Positions 1 through 8,240 of a stretch of DNA of 64,000 nucleotides are shown piece by piece. The DNA is taken from contig PQAL01000019.1 of assembly GCA_003105035.1 (NCBI GenBank), positions 62,001-126,000 on the forward strand, given 5' to 3'. The DNA is from Anaerolineales bacterium. GTDB taxonomy: Bacteria > Chloroflexota > Anaerolineae > Anaerolineales > UBA4823. How positions within the stretch are numbered: position 1 is the stretch's first letter; each line of letters opens with the position of its first letter. Both the position numbers and the translations under genes were made by a program. The notes under the pieces were generated by a model. That model worked only from the letters and a program-made list of their open reading frames with translations, had not been told where the DNA came from and made no database searches.

Positions 1-83
1 GGGGCGAGCTTTTCCAGGGCAGCATCGAGCTGTGCTCGCGATTTTTCCATGCGGGCGATTAATTTATCTATCCTGGCATCCAT
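1..83 (-). CDS. N-terminal fragment of unknown protein, cut by the window edge
   Basis: An open frame starts at an ATG at 83-81 on the minus strand and runs off the left edge. The 27 visible codons begin MDARIDKLIARMEKSRAQ and have a charged, helix-forming composition. A GAGGG ribosome-binding sequence sits five bases before the ATG, which supports the start. The gene is divergent from tyrS. Too little is visible to assign a family. Alpha-helical starts of this kind occur in DinB-like and coiled proteins, but that is only a guess. Confidence 0.55.
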   Translation of the reverse strand, partial: MDARIDKLIARMEKSRAQLDAALEKLA

Positions 84-162
84 TTTTCCCTCGGGTCAAC
101 GATGGTATAATCAGCGCGTGAAATTATTCTGTACAGGATACGCTTATTATACAAGTGATTGA

Positions 163-214
163 CCCCCTGCTGTGGAGAAGCTGACGCGTCTTCCCACAGA
201 GGGCGCGTTTTTTT
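163..214 (+). promoter_or_regulatory. tyrS leader hairpin, possible attenuator
   Basis: CTGTGG and GAAG at 170-180 pair with CTTC and CCACAG at 190-199, with outer CCC/GGG pairing. A seven-T run follows at 208-214. A second, mutually exclusive stem, ACGCG at 184-188 with CGCGT at 204-208, abuts the T run directly. The structure lies about 50 bases before the tyrS start, so it could be an attenuator in the tyrS leader. It could also be a terminator for transcription entering from the left. No T-box core sequence was found. Confidence 0.5.
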
Positions 215-266
215 ATGAAAATATCAGCAGGGAAATCAAGGTCGGTGAGTATACCAGGAGGCGAGA

Positions 267-1499
267 ATGGATAAGACCCAGATGTGCATCGATGAGCAAG
301 TTGAATACTTGATGCGGGGCACAGAATACGGTGATGAGGACCTGAAGCAAGCCATGAAAAATGAGCTGCGCCAGCGCCTGTTGGAAGCCAAGCAGGAGGA
401 ACGGCCGCTGAGGGTGTATTGCGGCTACGACCCGACCAAGCCTGACCTTACCCTGGGCCACACCATCACCATGCGTAAACTGGCCCAATTCCAGGAATTG
501 GGGCATGAGGTGACTTTTCTGATCGGCAACTACACGTCGCTGATCGGGGACCCATCCGATAAAGATAAAACTCGCCCGATACTCTCCCCCGAGCAGGTGG
601 CACAAAACGGACTGACCTACGCCGAACAGGCTTTCCATGTGCTGGATCGCAGCAAGACCCTCCTGCGCTACAATGCCGACTGGTTATCCAAACTGACGTT
701 TGAAAGGCTGATCTACCTGTGCTCCAACTTCACCGTGCAGCAGTTCATCACCCGCGAGAATTTCAAGCTGCGTTGGGAAAACGGTGATCCAATCTTTGTG
801 CACGAGTTTTTCTACGCCATCATGCAGGGTTACGATGCCTACTCCATGAAGGCAGATGTACAGGTGGGCGGCACTGACCAGCTGTTCAACATCATTACTG
901 CGGCGCGCAAGATCATGACCTTCCTGGGAGAAAAGCCCAATATCGGCATCATCATGGGAATCCTTCCGGGCACTGACGGTGAAGTCAAGATGAGCAAATC
1001 CATGGGGAACTACATTCCCATCAACACCACCTCAGATGATATGTATGGCAAGCTGATGAGCGTGCCAGATAAGGCCATGCCCCAGTATTACCGGCTGGTC
1101 ACTCGCTGGTCGGTGGCAGAGATCGATGTCCTTGAAAGGGAGATTGCTTCAGGTAAGCTGCACCCGCGCGATGCCAAGATGAAAATGGCGCGTGAGGTCA
1201 CCGAGATATTTTATGGGGTCGAAGCCGCGCAGCGCGCTGAAGATAACTTCATCAGCGTATTCCAGAAGGGTAGCCTTCCGGATGAAATGCCAGAATATAT
1301 GATAAAAGCCGGGCAGACCGTGCTGGATGTGCTGCTGGAAGGGAACCTGGCAGGTAGCAAAAGCGAGGGCAGGCGCTTACTGGAGCAGAAAGGCGTGCGC
1401 CTGGATGGGGTAACCCTCACCGACGCTAATCAAGTTTTCCCACACCCCGGCGTGTTACAAGCGGGCAAGCGGAAATACCTGAGGGTGATCAGCAAGTAG
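267..1499 (+). CDS. tyrS: tyrosyl-tRNA synthetase
   Basis: This cytoplasmic class I aminoacyl-tRNA synthetase charges tRNA-Tyr with tyrosine. At 410 residues it has the normal length for the bacterial enzyme. The HIGH-type signature is LGHT at residues 63-66 within YDPTKPDLTLGHT, and the KMSKS loop is exact at 241-245. The tyrosine-pocket segment GGTDQLFN lies near 201-208. The last 60 or so residues (LLEQKGVRLDG) form an S4-like RNA-binding domain. The GGAGGCGAGA sequence just upstream of the ATG is a good ribosome-binding site. The domain order and the QVGGTDQ signature fit the TyrZ-like branch, but that subtype call is an inference. The gene stands alone, preceded by a hairpin leader and followed by its own terminator. 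Confidence 0.97.
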   Translation: MDKTQMCIDEQVEYLMRGTEYGDEDLKQAMKNELRQRLLEAKQEERPLRVYCGYDPTKPDLTLGHTITMRKLAQFQELGHEVTFLIGNYTSLIGDPSDKDKTRPILSPEQVAQNGLTYAEQAFHVLDRSKTLLRYNADWLSKLTFERLIYLCSNFTVQQFITRENFKLRWENGDPIFVHEFFYAIMQGYDAYSMKADVQVGGTDQLFNIITAARKIMTFLGEKPNIGIIMGILPGTDGEVKMSKSMGNYIPINTTSDDMYGKLMSVPDKAMPQYYRLVTRWSVAEIDVLEREIASGKLHPRDAKMKMAREVTEIFYGVEAAQRAEDNFISVFQKGSLPDEMPEYMIKAGQTVLDVLLEGNLAGSKSEGRRLLEQKGVRLDGVTLTDANQVFPHPGVLQAGKRKYLRVISK

Positions 1500-1512
1500 T
1501 CAATAAATAGGA

Positions 1513-1550
1513 AAGGGCGCATGGAAATCGCATCATGTGCCCTTAATATT
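1513..1550 (+). terminator. terminator after tyrS
   Basis: AAGGGCGCATG at 1513-1523 pairs with CATGTGCCCTT at 1534-1544, with one mismatch, around a ten-base loop. An A/T-rich tail (AATATTT) follows. It lies 14 bases after the tyrS stop codon. Confidence 0.65.
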
Positions 1551-1615
1551 TAAATAAGCTACTTTTCGGTGTACAAAGCGTATAATAGCTAGAGCTTAAC
1601 TGCAAGGAGGATCTT

Positions 1616-1996
1616 ATGAGTGACAGCAATCCCAATGAAAACAAACCGAAGGAAGAATCGATCAGTGAACAGCTGAATGAGCTGGGGAACAACCTGCGGG
1701 ATGCCCTGCATGCAGCCTGGACAAGTGAAGAACGGCGCAAGCTCCAGCAGGATATTGAAACCGGCCTGGCCAGCCTGGGCGCATCCTTGAGCCAGGCGGC
1801 CAAGGACTTCTCTGGCACATCCACGGGCCAAACAATTAAGGAAGACGTCAAAGACCTGCAAGAGCGGTGGCGCACCGGTGAAGTGGGCTCGAAGGTCCAT
1901 TCTGAGGTCGTCGATGCATTACGCAAAGTGAATGACGAGCTACAAAAAGCTGCCCGAAAGAATACCCCTCCCCCACCGGATCAACCCAGCTCTTAA
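1616..1996 (+). CDS. small helical protein of unknown function
   Basis: This 126-residue protein is highly charged, has no membrane segment and no cysteines. Residues 15-110 read as long amphipathic helices (ISEQLNELGNNLRDAL, KEDVKDLQERW), and the tail is proline-rich (TPPPPDQPSS). An AAGGAGGATCTT ribosome-binding site precedes the ATG, and a TATAAT-like -10 element lies at 1581-1586. It is the first gene of a probable three-gene unit with the membrane protein and GerW-family protein that follow, with only eight bases to the next start. I do not recognise the family. A cytoplasmic scaffold or stress-related coiled protein is possible but unproven. Confidence 0.8.
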   Translation: MSDSNPNENKPKEESISEQLNELGNNLRDALHAAWTSEERRKLQQDIETGLASLGASLSQAAKDFSGTSTGQTIKEDVKDLQERWRTGEVGSKVHSEVVDALRKVNDELQKAARKNTPPPPDQPSS

Positions 1997-2004
1997 GAGG
2001 AACC

Positions 2005-2277
2005 ATGTTGGACATAGAAAACCTTGTCCGCAGCGGAGAACCTCAGCAGGTGGGTGATGTTGAACTCATCCCCCAAACCAATGTGCTGCAGATCAAGCTG
2101 CGTGGGCACAATGCAGGCCTGGTCTGGAACCGGCCCCGGGCAGTATTACTCAGAAGGCCCGATGGCCAGGAAACCATCCTGCCTGTCAAAGATATTACCC
2201 GCACGATCATTTGGGGGATGCTGGCGGGAGGTATCTTAGGGGCGGTCTTAATTGGATTGATGAAGCGAGAAAAATAA
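2005..2277 (+). CDS. small single-pass membrane protein of unknown function
   Basis: This 90-residue protein has a soluble N-terminal part of about 65 residues, rich in beta-forming segments. One C-terminal transmembrane helix (IIWGMLAGGILGAVLIGLM, about residues 68-86) ends in the basic tail KREK. The topology suggests a tail-anchored protein with its N-terminal domain in the cytoplasm. AGAGGAACC precedes the ATG. The gene is tightly spaced between the helical protein upstream and the GerW-family gene 31 bases downstream, which also ends in a membrane helix. The two membrane proteins may act together. No family is recognised. Confidence 0.78.
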   Translation: MLDIENLVRSGEPQQVGDVELIPQTNVLQIKLRGHNAGLVWNRPRAVLLRRPDGQETILPVKDITRTIIWGMLAGGILGAVLIGLMKREK

Positions 2278-2308
2278 AGCCTGAGCGTTGAAAAAAGGAG
2301 GTAATGCT

Positions 2309-2746
2309 ATGACAGATGAACTGGCAAGCACTCAGCCCGAGCTGGCTGGTTATGAAGCATTTCAAGACACAATGGAGGAATTTTTAGCAGCTGGTGACGT
2401 CAGGGTGGTGTACGGTGAACCGATCCAGCACGAAGATACGCTGATCATCCCGACAGCCGAGGTGCTATGCGTGGCTGGTTTCGGTGTCGGAGGAGGTAGC
2501 GGCACGGATACCGAGAAAAACCCCGAAAACCTTTCCCGCGGTTCAGGCAGTGGAGGAGGTGGTGGCGGGCGTATTCTATCAAGACCGGTAGCGGTGGTCG
2601 TCGCTTCACCCGAAGGTATACGGATAGAACCAGTTGTAGATATCACAAAAATCGCCCTGGCGGGCCTGACTGCGATGGGCTTCATGGTTGGCATGCTATT
2701 CCGTATGAGCGGTAGACGGCATAGCTTACCAGAACTGGAAGAATAA
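2309..2746 (+). CDS. GerW/YtfJ-family protein
   Basis: This 145-residue protein resembles the GerW (sporulation protein YtfJ) family. It has an N-terminal helix, the VVYGEPI and TLIIPTAEV segments, a glycine-rich linker (GVGGGSG, then GSGGGGGG), and the RPVAVVVASPEGIRIEPV segment typical of the family. A hydrophobic C-terminal stretch (ALAGLTAMGFMVGMLF) follows. I chose the ATG at 2309 because AAGGAGGT lies at the right distance before it. An in-frame TTG at 2288 would place that ribosome-binding site inside the gene. Family members also occur in non-sporulating bacteria, so its presence does not show that this organism makes spores. Confidence 0.85.
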   Translation: MTDELASTQPELAGYEAFQDTMEEFLAAGDVRVVYGEPIQHEDTLIIPTAEVLCVAGFGVGGGSGTDTEKNPENLSRGSGSGGGGGGRILSRPVAVVVASPEGIRIEPVVDITKIALAGLTAMGFMVGMLFRMSGRRHSLPELEE

Positions 2747-2827
2747 GGTTACAAAGATAGTGAATGATCTGAGCATCAAGCTGGGGTATTGAGCTCAATT
2801 AGCAAATTTTTCCCTCTTCACGACGTA

Positions 2828-2865
2828 AATCCTCATGGGAATTTCCACCCGTGAGGATTTTATTT
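2828..2865 (+). terminator. terminator after the GerW-family gene
   Basis: AATCCTCATGGG at 2828-2839 pairs with CCCGTGAGGATT at 2848-2859, with one mismatch, and a T-rich tail follows. The 336-base gap between 2747 and 3082 contains this terminator. Otherwise it holds only A/T-rich sequence leading to the STAS gene. Confidence 0.75.
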
Positions 2866-3082
2866 CCCTTGAATTGATGTAGGTTAAAGTTGGGCGTAGA
2901 TCTAAAGAAATAACCGATGAGATGTGTTGATAGTAAGATAACCCACTTTGATGAGGAGGTTGCGCTACGAAGAAGACCTGTATTTCATCGTAAGGCTGCA
3001 ATCTGGTAAAATTAACCAGTTATATGGAATGAGTTTTATTCCTTGATATAGAAATAATAGCTATCCTGCGAGGAGGAGTATT

Positions 3083-3412
3083 ATGGATATACAGACAACT
3101 GAATTAAAGCGCTGTACCGTCGTCAAGACCAGCGGCCGCATCGACGGCTCCAACGCCCAGGAGTTTGGTCAAGCCCTTAAAGCCATAACTGCTAAGAACA
3201 CGTACAATATCGTGTTTGATATGAGCGAGGTGAACTTTGTTGCCAGCGCCGGGTGGTGGGTCTTGATCGACACTCAAAAAACATGTAAACCAAGTGGTGA
3301 GCTGGTGCTGGTTAAAGTCGACAAAGGTATCAGGGATTCACTAAACCTGGTGGGGATGGGCTCTTACTTCACCATATTTGAGGACCTCACGACCGCGGTA
3401 GGTAACTTTTGA
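3083..3412 (+). CDS. STAS-domain anti-sigma factor antagonist
   Basis: This 109-residue protein is a single STAS domain of the SpoIIAA/RsbV type, a small cytoplasmic protein that binds an anti-sigma kinase when unphosphorylated. VVKTSGRIDGSNAQEF (about 13-28) is the typical first strand and helix, and VFDMSEVNFVASAGWW (44-59) is the phosphoacceptor loop. The loop reads ASAG instead of the usual DSSG or DSTG, so Ser55 is the likely phosphorylation site and the preceding Asp is missing. A GAGGAGGAG ribosome-binding site precedes the ATG. The stop overlaps the TTG start of the RsbW-like gene by four bases, indicating translational coupling and partnership. Its target sigma factor is not evident in the window. 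Confidence 0.9.
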   Translation: MDIQTTELKRCTVVKTSGRIDGSNAQEFGQALKAITAKNTYNIVFDMSEVNFVASAGWWVLIDTQKTCKPSGELVLVKVDKGIRDSLNLVGMGSYFTIFEDLTTAVGNF

Positions 3413-3837
3413 TAGGCATAATGCCGACACAACGGTTCTCTTGCAGTTTGAATAATCTGGAAAAGATCTGCGATTACGTATCCCAGTATGCCACTGAAGC
3501 CGGGTTGGATGAATCGGAGGTGTATGCGGTCCAGCTAGCCGTTGATGAGGCGACTACCAACATCATCGAGCATGGTTATGGCCAGGAATGTCCAAGTCGC
3601 ATCGATATTACCTGCGAGATCCTGAAAGACGGGCTCAAAGTGGTGATCTATGATGACGCTGAGCCCTTTGACCCATCTTCAGTGCCAGAGCCGGAGGTGA
3701 ACGTGTCTCTGGATGATATTAAACCGCGCGGTCTGGGTATTTTCCTGATGCGTAAAATGATGGATGAGGTCAGCTATGAGGCTAATCCCGAACTCGGCAA
3801 TATTTTGACCATGATCAAGCGTCATAAACCAAAATAA
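3409..3837 (+). CDS. RsbW-like anti-sigma regulatory serine/threonine kinase
   Basis: This 142-residue protein is a GHKL-fold ATPase of the RsbW/SpoIIAB class. The N-box is QLAVDEATTNIIEHGY, the G1-like segment is VIYDDAEPFDP, and the G2 region is PRGLGIFLMRKMMDEVSY. Such kinases phosphorylate their STAS partner, and many also bind a sigma factor. The start is either the TTG at 3409, overlapping the STAS stop, or the ATG at 3421. The TTG would give classic stop-start coupling and is listed here. It forms a two-gene unit with the STAS gene and converges on a SpoIIE-type phosphatase that could reverse its reaction. Confidence 0.92.
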   Translation: MIGIMPTQRFSCSLNNLEKICDYVSQYATEAGLDESEVYAVQLAVDEATTNIIEHGYGQECPSRIDITCEILKDGLKVVIYDDAEPFDPSSVPEPEVNVSLDDIKPRGLGIFLMRKMMDEVSYEANPELGNILTMIKRHKPK

Positions 3838-3853
3838 CAATGAGATAAAAAAC

Positions 3854-3893
3854 AACTGCCCGATGACCTTTGTCGATCACCGGGCAGTTTTTT
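3854..3893. terminator. bidirectional terminator between the RsbW-like and phosphatase genes
   Basis: AACTGCCCG at 3854-3862 pairs with CGGGCAGTT at 3881-3889. A T run at 3888-3893 serves the plus strand. An A run at about 3846-3852 gives the equivalent U tract on the minus strand. It sits between convergent genes and overlaps the last codon of the phosphatase gene. Confidence 0.85.
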
Positions 3894-5943
3894 AACCTTT
3901 TTCTCGCCCCAGGATAACCAGGGTCAGGTCATCAAAACGAGACGCATCGCCTACGAAATGATGGACTTTTTCGAGGATATTTTTTTGCACAACCTGAACT
4001 GATTTCCCGGAATTCTTCTGAACCGTGTTCAAGATGATTTTCCGATCGATGAATTCACCTGCGTTGTTCTGCGCGTCCGTCACACCATCCGTGTACAGCA
4101 GCAAAATCTCACCAGGCAAAATTTCCACCTCATCTTGTGACCAATCGTTTTCTTCATCAATACCAAGTGGCATCCCGGTATTTCCCAGTGTGCGTATCCC
4201 AGTAGAGCCAATTAAAAAGGGTGGATTGTGCCCTGCATTTGCATAACATAACGTGCCCGTGACTGGATCGAGCACGCCAAAAAACACCGTGACGAACAGA
4301 TTCGCACGGGCATTACGCAGGATTTGTTGGTTGGCCGACTTCATGACCTGGGCAGGGTCGCGTGGGTACTGGGTGGCAAATGTGCGAATCAATGTATTGC
4401 TCAAGGCCATGTATAAAGCCGAACCCAAGCCCTTATCAGCAACGTCGGCAATCAGGAAGCCTAATTTTCCGTCAGGCAAGCTGATGAAATCATAAAAATC
4501 TCCTGCGATCTGGCGAGCAGGCTCGAGGGCAGCAGCGATCTCCCAGCCGGGAATTTGTGGAATCGCCTCGGGTAAAAAGCTAGCCTGGATGGAACGAGCC
4601 AGCGAGAGCTCCTGGAGGGTCTTTTGCATCGCCAGAGAATTTCGATACATGCGGGATTGGTGAATGGCCGAGGCTACCTGTGCAGCCAGAGACTGGACGG
4701 CAGGCAGCTGCCTGCGCAAAGCCTGGTTGTTCCATGGTATGTTCAAGGTCTGCAGCTCGATGAACACCTCGCCAATCGGCAGATTGGTTTCTTCGTCCAT
4801 GACCGGGCACAGGATGAGCGGGCCAGCCAGTGTGATAGTCGGGTCCCAGGGCAGGCGTTTACCTGGCATGGAATAATACGCTTCGTTTTTCTCCCGCAGC
4901 CACTGCCAGGCTAATTCACGGTTGAACAAGGAGTTTTCCGGATTCTGAACCAGCACTCCCTTGTCTTCCGTCCACACGAGGATCGCCTGCGATGCGAACA
5001 TGGGCAATACATGGCTTTTCAACACCTCAGCCAGCATAGAGCCATCCGGTGGGGCATCCAGGATGGCGCGCCCTAATTTTTCCAGCTGCTCAATCTGGCT
5101 GGATTGCTGCCGGGAGTATTCCGCTGCCTGGCTTAGGCGGCGTGCCAAAATAGCCACAAGCAGCAGGCCAAGGGTGATGAATAAAAATTCGTCCAGTCCT
5201 TCTGAAACATAAATCCCGGCTGCTAGAATCCCGAATGGATTAGCGAGGGCAGGTAGCGTGAGTGCCATGAAGAAGAATGAAACAGCCGGCCTGGCTGGAG
5301 TGTGTAAAACATTCTTAAGTGACCAGATTACATATCCGATGTAACCTGAGTAGACCACAAGAGAGCACAAATACTGGACAACCACCGCCAGAAATGCTGG
5401 AAGGATGTATTCTATCGAGGGACCTGGTATGGGTATTAAACCCCCAACCCTTTGATACACTACCAATGCCACCAGGGTTGCCAGTAGATCTATCGATAGG
5501 TCTGCGGATAGCAACCGGCTGCGGTTCCAATACGATTGGGTTGTCTTATCCTTGTTTATTGAGGTGACAAAGGTCATGAAATCCCATAAAACCTTCAACC
5601 ATAAGGCGGTTGGACCGAGGGTAAGTATTGCAGCCCAAACCGCAATCCCATCCATCGCCCCGTCAGAATTGGCATAGCCACCCGAGCGGATTTCAGTGAT
5701 GAAGAAGAAACGCAGGCGGTTAAATAAGTAAAGTATTACCGCCATCAGGAGGTAGTCTTTCCAGTAGAGGCGTATAGAAGACCAATCTGACACCCGCAGC
5801 AACCAGACCAGGCCGGCCACAGCCATAGGGAAGGTATAGATCAACGTAAGCACGTCGGCTGTACTTGACATGCGTTGCTGGCCAGTCAGGTTTTTTAACT
5901 CAGGTCGGATTTTTAGGGCGAGATTATATATGATATCGTTCAT
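3892..5943 (-). CDS. membrane-anchored SpoIIE-type PP2C phosphatase
   Basis: This protein of about 683 residues combines three regions. The N-terminal third has several transmembrane helices (for example MAVAGLVWLL and the pair FMALTLPALANPFGILAAG, FLFITLGLLLVAI). A GAF-like region follows, and then a C-terminal SpoIIE/PP2C phosphatase domain with the metal-binding motifs ARQIAGDFYDF, IADVADKGLGSALYMAL and LLLYTDGVTDAQN. Such enzymes dephosphorylate STAS antagonists. The adjacent convergent STAS/RsbW pair is the obvious partner. I placed the start at the ATG at 5943, which has AAGGAAG upstream. An in-frame TTG at 5979 would add 12 residues. The integral membrane domain suggests that an envelope or lipophilic signal is sensed. 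Confidence 0.92.
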   Translation of the reverse strand: MNDIIYNLALKIRPELKNLTGQQRMSSTADVLTLIYTFPMAVAGLVWLLRVSDWSSIRLYWKDYLLMAVILYLFNRLRFFFITEIRSGGYANSDGAMDGIAVWAAILTLGPTALWLKVLWDFMTFVTSINKDKTTQSYWNRSRLLSADLSIDLLATLVALVVYQRVGGLIPIPGPSIEYILPAFLAVVVQYLCSLVVYSGYIGYVIWSLKNVLHTPARPAVSFFFMALTLPALANPFGILAAGIYVSEGLDEFLFITLGLLLVAILARRLSQAAEYSRQQSSQIEQLEKLGRAILDAPPDGSMLAEVLKSHVLPMFASQAILVWTEDKGVLVQNPENSLFNRELAWQWLREKNEAYYSMPGKRLPWDPTITLAGPLILCPVMDEETNLPIGEVFIELQTLNIPWNNQALRRQLPAVQSLAAQVASAIHQSRMYRNSLAMQKTLQELSLARSIQASFLPEAIPQIPGWEIAAALEPARQIAGDFYDFISLPDGKLGFLIADVADKGLGSALYMALSNTLIRTFATQYPRDPAQVMKSANQQILRNARANLFVTVFFGVLDPVTGTLCYANAGHNPPFLIGSTGIRTLGNTGMPLGIDEENDWSQDEVEILPGEILLLYTDGVTDAQNNAGEFIDRKIILNTVQKNSGKSVQVVQKNILEKVHHFVGDASRFDDLTLVILGREKG

Positions 5944-6107
5944 AAACCGAGTACTTCCTTGACCATCATCGCAGGACAATCATCCCGGAATCAAGTTTTC
6001 CCACTAGCGAGATAAATCCGTTTATGTACTATTCTTTGGCTGAAGATTATAACTGATGCTTGAGTGATGCAGGTTAGGAAAATTTAACCCTTTTTTCTAC
6101 TCCGACC

Positions 6108-6608
6108 TTACTTGAGCCTCAAGTAGAACTCACCCGTTGTTATCTCAACTTTGATCTGGTCGAATACTTTCCTGGCTTGATGATATTGAAATGGGGTCAG
6201 GCCTCCTGCCTGAAATGCAAGCTCAAATTCATCCTGGTCGAGCTCAACCATCCTGCCGTATGGTCCCACCCATATATCCAGAAACAGGTCGGTGAGCTAG
6301 TACTCTCCATCTTTTTTTTCCAGCGGTGTGTCGATATCAACATAGTATCCAAGATGTTTTCCTTGGGTATCGATTAACTCCATTACCGAAAACCACTCCT
6401 CGAAAAATAGATGTTTCTGGACTGAGCCGATTAATACTCCTTTGGGAACACTGCCATTCTGCCACCATACCTGTTCACACCAGGCCTGGCTGAATTCCTG
6501 GGAGATCTCAGTACGGGTTTTAAGGAAATCCTGAGTTTCTTGTGCCAAACCATCAATATAACGAGTGATGCCTTTACCAGGACGGTAGAAATTAATGATT
6601 ATCTCCAT
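6108..6608 (-). pseudogene. DUF402-family protein gene with one in-frame TAG
   Basis: Read from the ATG at 6608, which has AGGAG five bases before it, the frame encodes a DUF402-type protein. The first 103 codons end with GYYVDIDTPLEKKDGEY, the family's conserved segment. Codon 104 is TAG (6299-6297). The same frame then continues for 62 codons, LTDLFLDIWVGPYGRMVELD and onwards to YLRLK, ending at a TAA (6110-6108). That continuation is the expected C-terminal half of the domain, including the acidic LDQDEFE helix. A single-base change of TGG or CAG would explain the stop. DUF402 proteins include metal-dependent nucleotide phosphohydrolases (FomD/Ntdp). Alternatives are a sequencing error or stop-codon readthrough. 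Confidence 0.85.
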
Positions 6609-6629
6609 ACACACTCCTGGAGAGAAGAT

Positions 6630-6669
6630 TTAATAAAAATAAAAGACCCGGCTGATGTCGCACCGGGTC
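6630..6669 (-). terminator. terminator of the nuo operon
   Basis: On the minus strand, GACCCGG (6669-6663) pairs with CCGGGTC (6651-6645). It is followed by TTTTATTTTTATT. It lies 28 bases after the nuoN stop and just before the DUF402 gene. Confidence 0.9.
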
Positions 6670-6696
6670 CATGGGTATTTTGGATAGTTTTTCCCT

Positions 6697-8154
6697 TTAA
6701 TAAGTCAACATTACAGCTTGGCTGGCCAGGCTCAATAACGGTTGGGCAAAGAGGGTCAGCAGAACCACCAACACAGCTGTCAAAGCGGCAGTAAACTGCA
6801 CCCAAAACTCACGCCTGGCTTCTGGTTCCCCATCGCGCATGTACATGATCACGATGACACGCAGGTAGTAGTATGCGGAGATCAGTGAGGTGAAAACACC
6901 GATCAATGCCAGGCCTAGGTAGCCTCCTTCAATGACGGTGCGGAAGAGATAAAATTTCCCCATAAAGCCCAGGGTGGGCGGGACACCCGTGAATGACAGC
7001 ATGAACACAGCCATGCAGGCAGCCAGGAGGGGGTATTTGCGCGATAGGCCGGCATAATCATCGAGCTCCAGGCCCTTACCTTCGGCTTTCTCCAGGGCGA
7101 TGACCACTGCCCAGGCTCCAAAGCTGGTCAGGGCATAGGCTACGAGATAGAATAAGGCCGCACTGATGGTATCAGAGCTCACCGTAGAATTACCGTACGG
7201 GACCAGTGCCATCAGGATATACCCCGCATGCGCGATGCTTGAGTAAGCCAGCATGCGCTTAATATTCTTCTGAGCGATGGCCACCACATTCCCCAGGAAC
7301 ATGGTCAGGGCGGAAACAGCCCATAGGACCATCGTGAGATCGGTGGACAGGGCGGGGAAAGCAGAAACGAAGATACGCAGCAGAGCTGCAAACCCGGCCG
7401 CCTTGGCACCCACCGACATGAAAGCTGTGACTGCGCTGGGTGAGCCGTGGTATACGTCGGGCGTCCACATGTGGAATGGAACGGCTGCGACTTTGAAGCC
7501 GAATCCCACCAGGATCAAGGCAGCACCCATCACCAATATGGGGATGTTCGCGATGGAAGCTCCGATTGAAGCGAAGATGGCCGTCAGGTTGGTCGTGCCC
7601 GTGGCACCGAATACCAGGGCGATCCCGAAAACAACAAAACCACCCGCAAAAGCACCCATCAGGAAGTATTTAAGCGAGGCTTCTTCTGATTCCACCTGAG
7701 GGCGGGCAAAACCAGCCAACACATACAGCGGGATGGAAAGCAGCTCAAGGGCCAGGAAAACCACGATCAGGTCATTGGCCATGGACATGAGAAGCATGCC
7801 ACTGACAGAGAACAGTAGCAGGGTGTAATACTCACCTTTCTCTATATTCATGCGTTTGAGATAATCGTATGCCAGGACGATGCCTGCCAAACCGCTGCTG
7901 AGAAACAAGATGATCAGGAAGGATGAAAAGTCATCGTTGATGACCATGCCATCAAAGGAAGCGGTTGGCTTACCGACCCGCAGGATGGTTAATCCCAGGC
8001 TAACAATCAGTCCCACTGCCGCCAGTAGGGCTGTCCAACCCTTGCGCCCTTTGGGTATGAACAGGTCAACAATGAGCAGGATGCAGCTCCAGGCAACCAA
8101 TACCGCCAGGGGAAGGATGCTATCTAGGTTGTGCAGCAGGTCATTTAATGTCAT
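6697..8154 (-). CDS. nuoN: NADH-quinone oxidoreductase subunit N
   Basis: This 485-residue antiporter-like membrane subunit of complex I is predicted to carry one proton-pumping channel. About 14 hydrophobic helices are visible. KRMLAYSSIAHAGYILMAL (helix 8 region) and FKVAAVPFHMWTPDVYHGSPSAV carry the conserved lysine, histidine and tryptophan of the Mrp/NuoLMN family. It is the last gene of the operon, 86 bases after nuoM, with a terminator downstream. Length and motifs are normal. Confidence 0.97.
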   Translation of the reverse strand: MTLNDLLHNLDSILPLAVLVAWSCILLIVDLFIPKGRKGWTALLAAVGLIVSLGLTILRVGKPTASFDGMVINDDFSSFLIILFLSSGLAGIVLAYDYLKRMNIEKGEYYTLLLFSVSGMLLMSMANDLIVVFLALELLSIPLYVLAGFARPQVESEEASLKYFLMGAFAGGFVVFGIALVFGATGTTNLTAIFASIGASIANIPILVMGAALILVGFGFKVAAVPFHMWTPDVYHGSPSAVTAFMSVGAKAAGFAALLRIFVSAFPALSTDLTMVLWAVSALTMFLGNVVAIAQKNIKRMLAYSSIAHAGYILMALVPYGNSTVSSDTISAALFYLVAYALTSFGAWAVVIALEKAEGKGLELDDYAGLSRKYPLLAACMAVFMLSFTGVPPTLGFMGKFYLFRTVIEGGYLGLALIGVFTSLISAYYYLRVIVIMYMRDGEPEARREFWVQFTAALTAVLVVLLTLFAQPLLSLASQAVMLTY

Positions 8155-8240
8155 GCGTCAGTCTCCTACCAACCATGTGCACTTAAGAAAGTAACCATTA
8201 CCAAAACCTTTACAAACGACAAGTGTCATAGCACTTAACA

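Noticed and set aside
163-266. T-box riboswitch before tyrS
   Set aside because: The T-box core sequence and specifier-loop layout are not visible. Only hairpins and a T run are.
213-638. Minus-strand open frame over the start of tyrS
   Set aside because: It is antisense to a clear synthetase gene, has no family signature and no good ribosome-binding site.
6177-6377. Plus-strand open frame over the DUF402 3' half
   Set aside because: The minus-strand frame gives a recognisable DUF402 C-terminus. The plus-strand frame has no signature.
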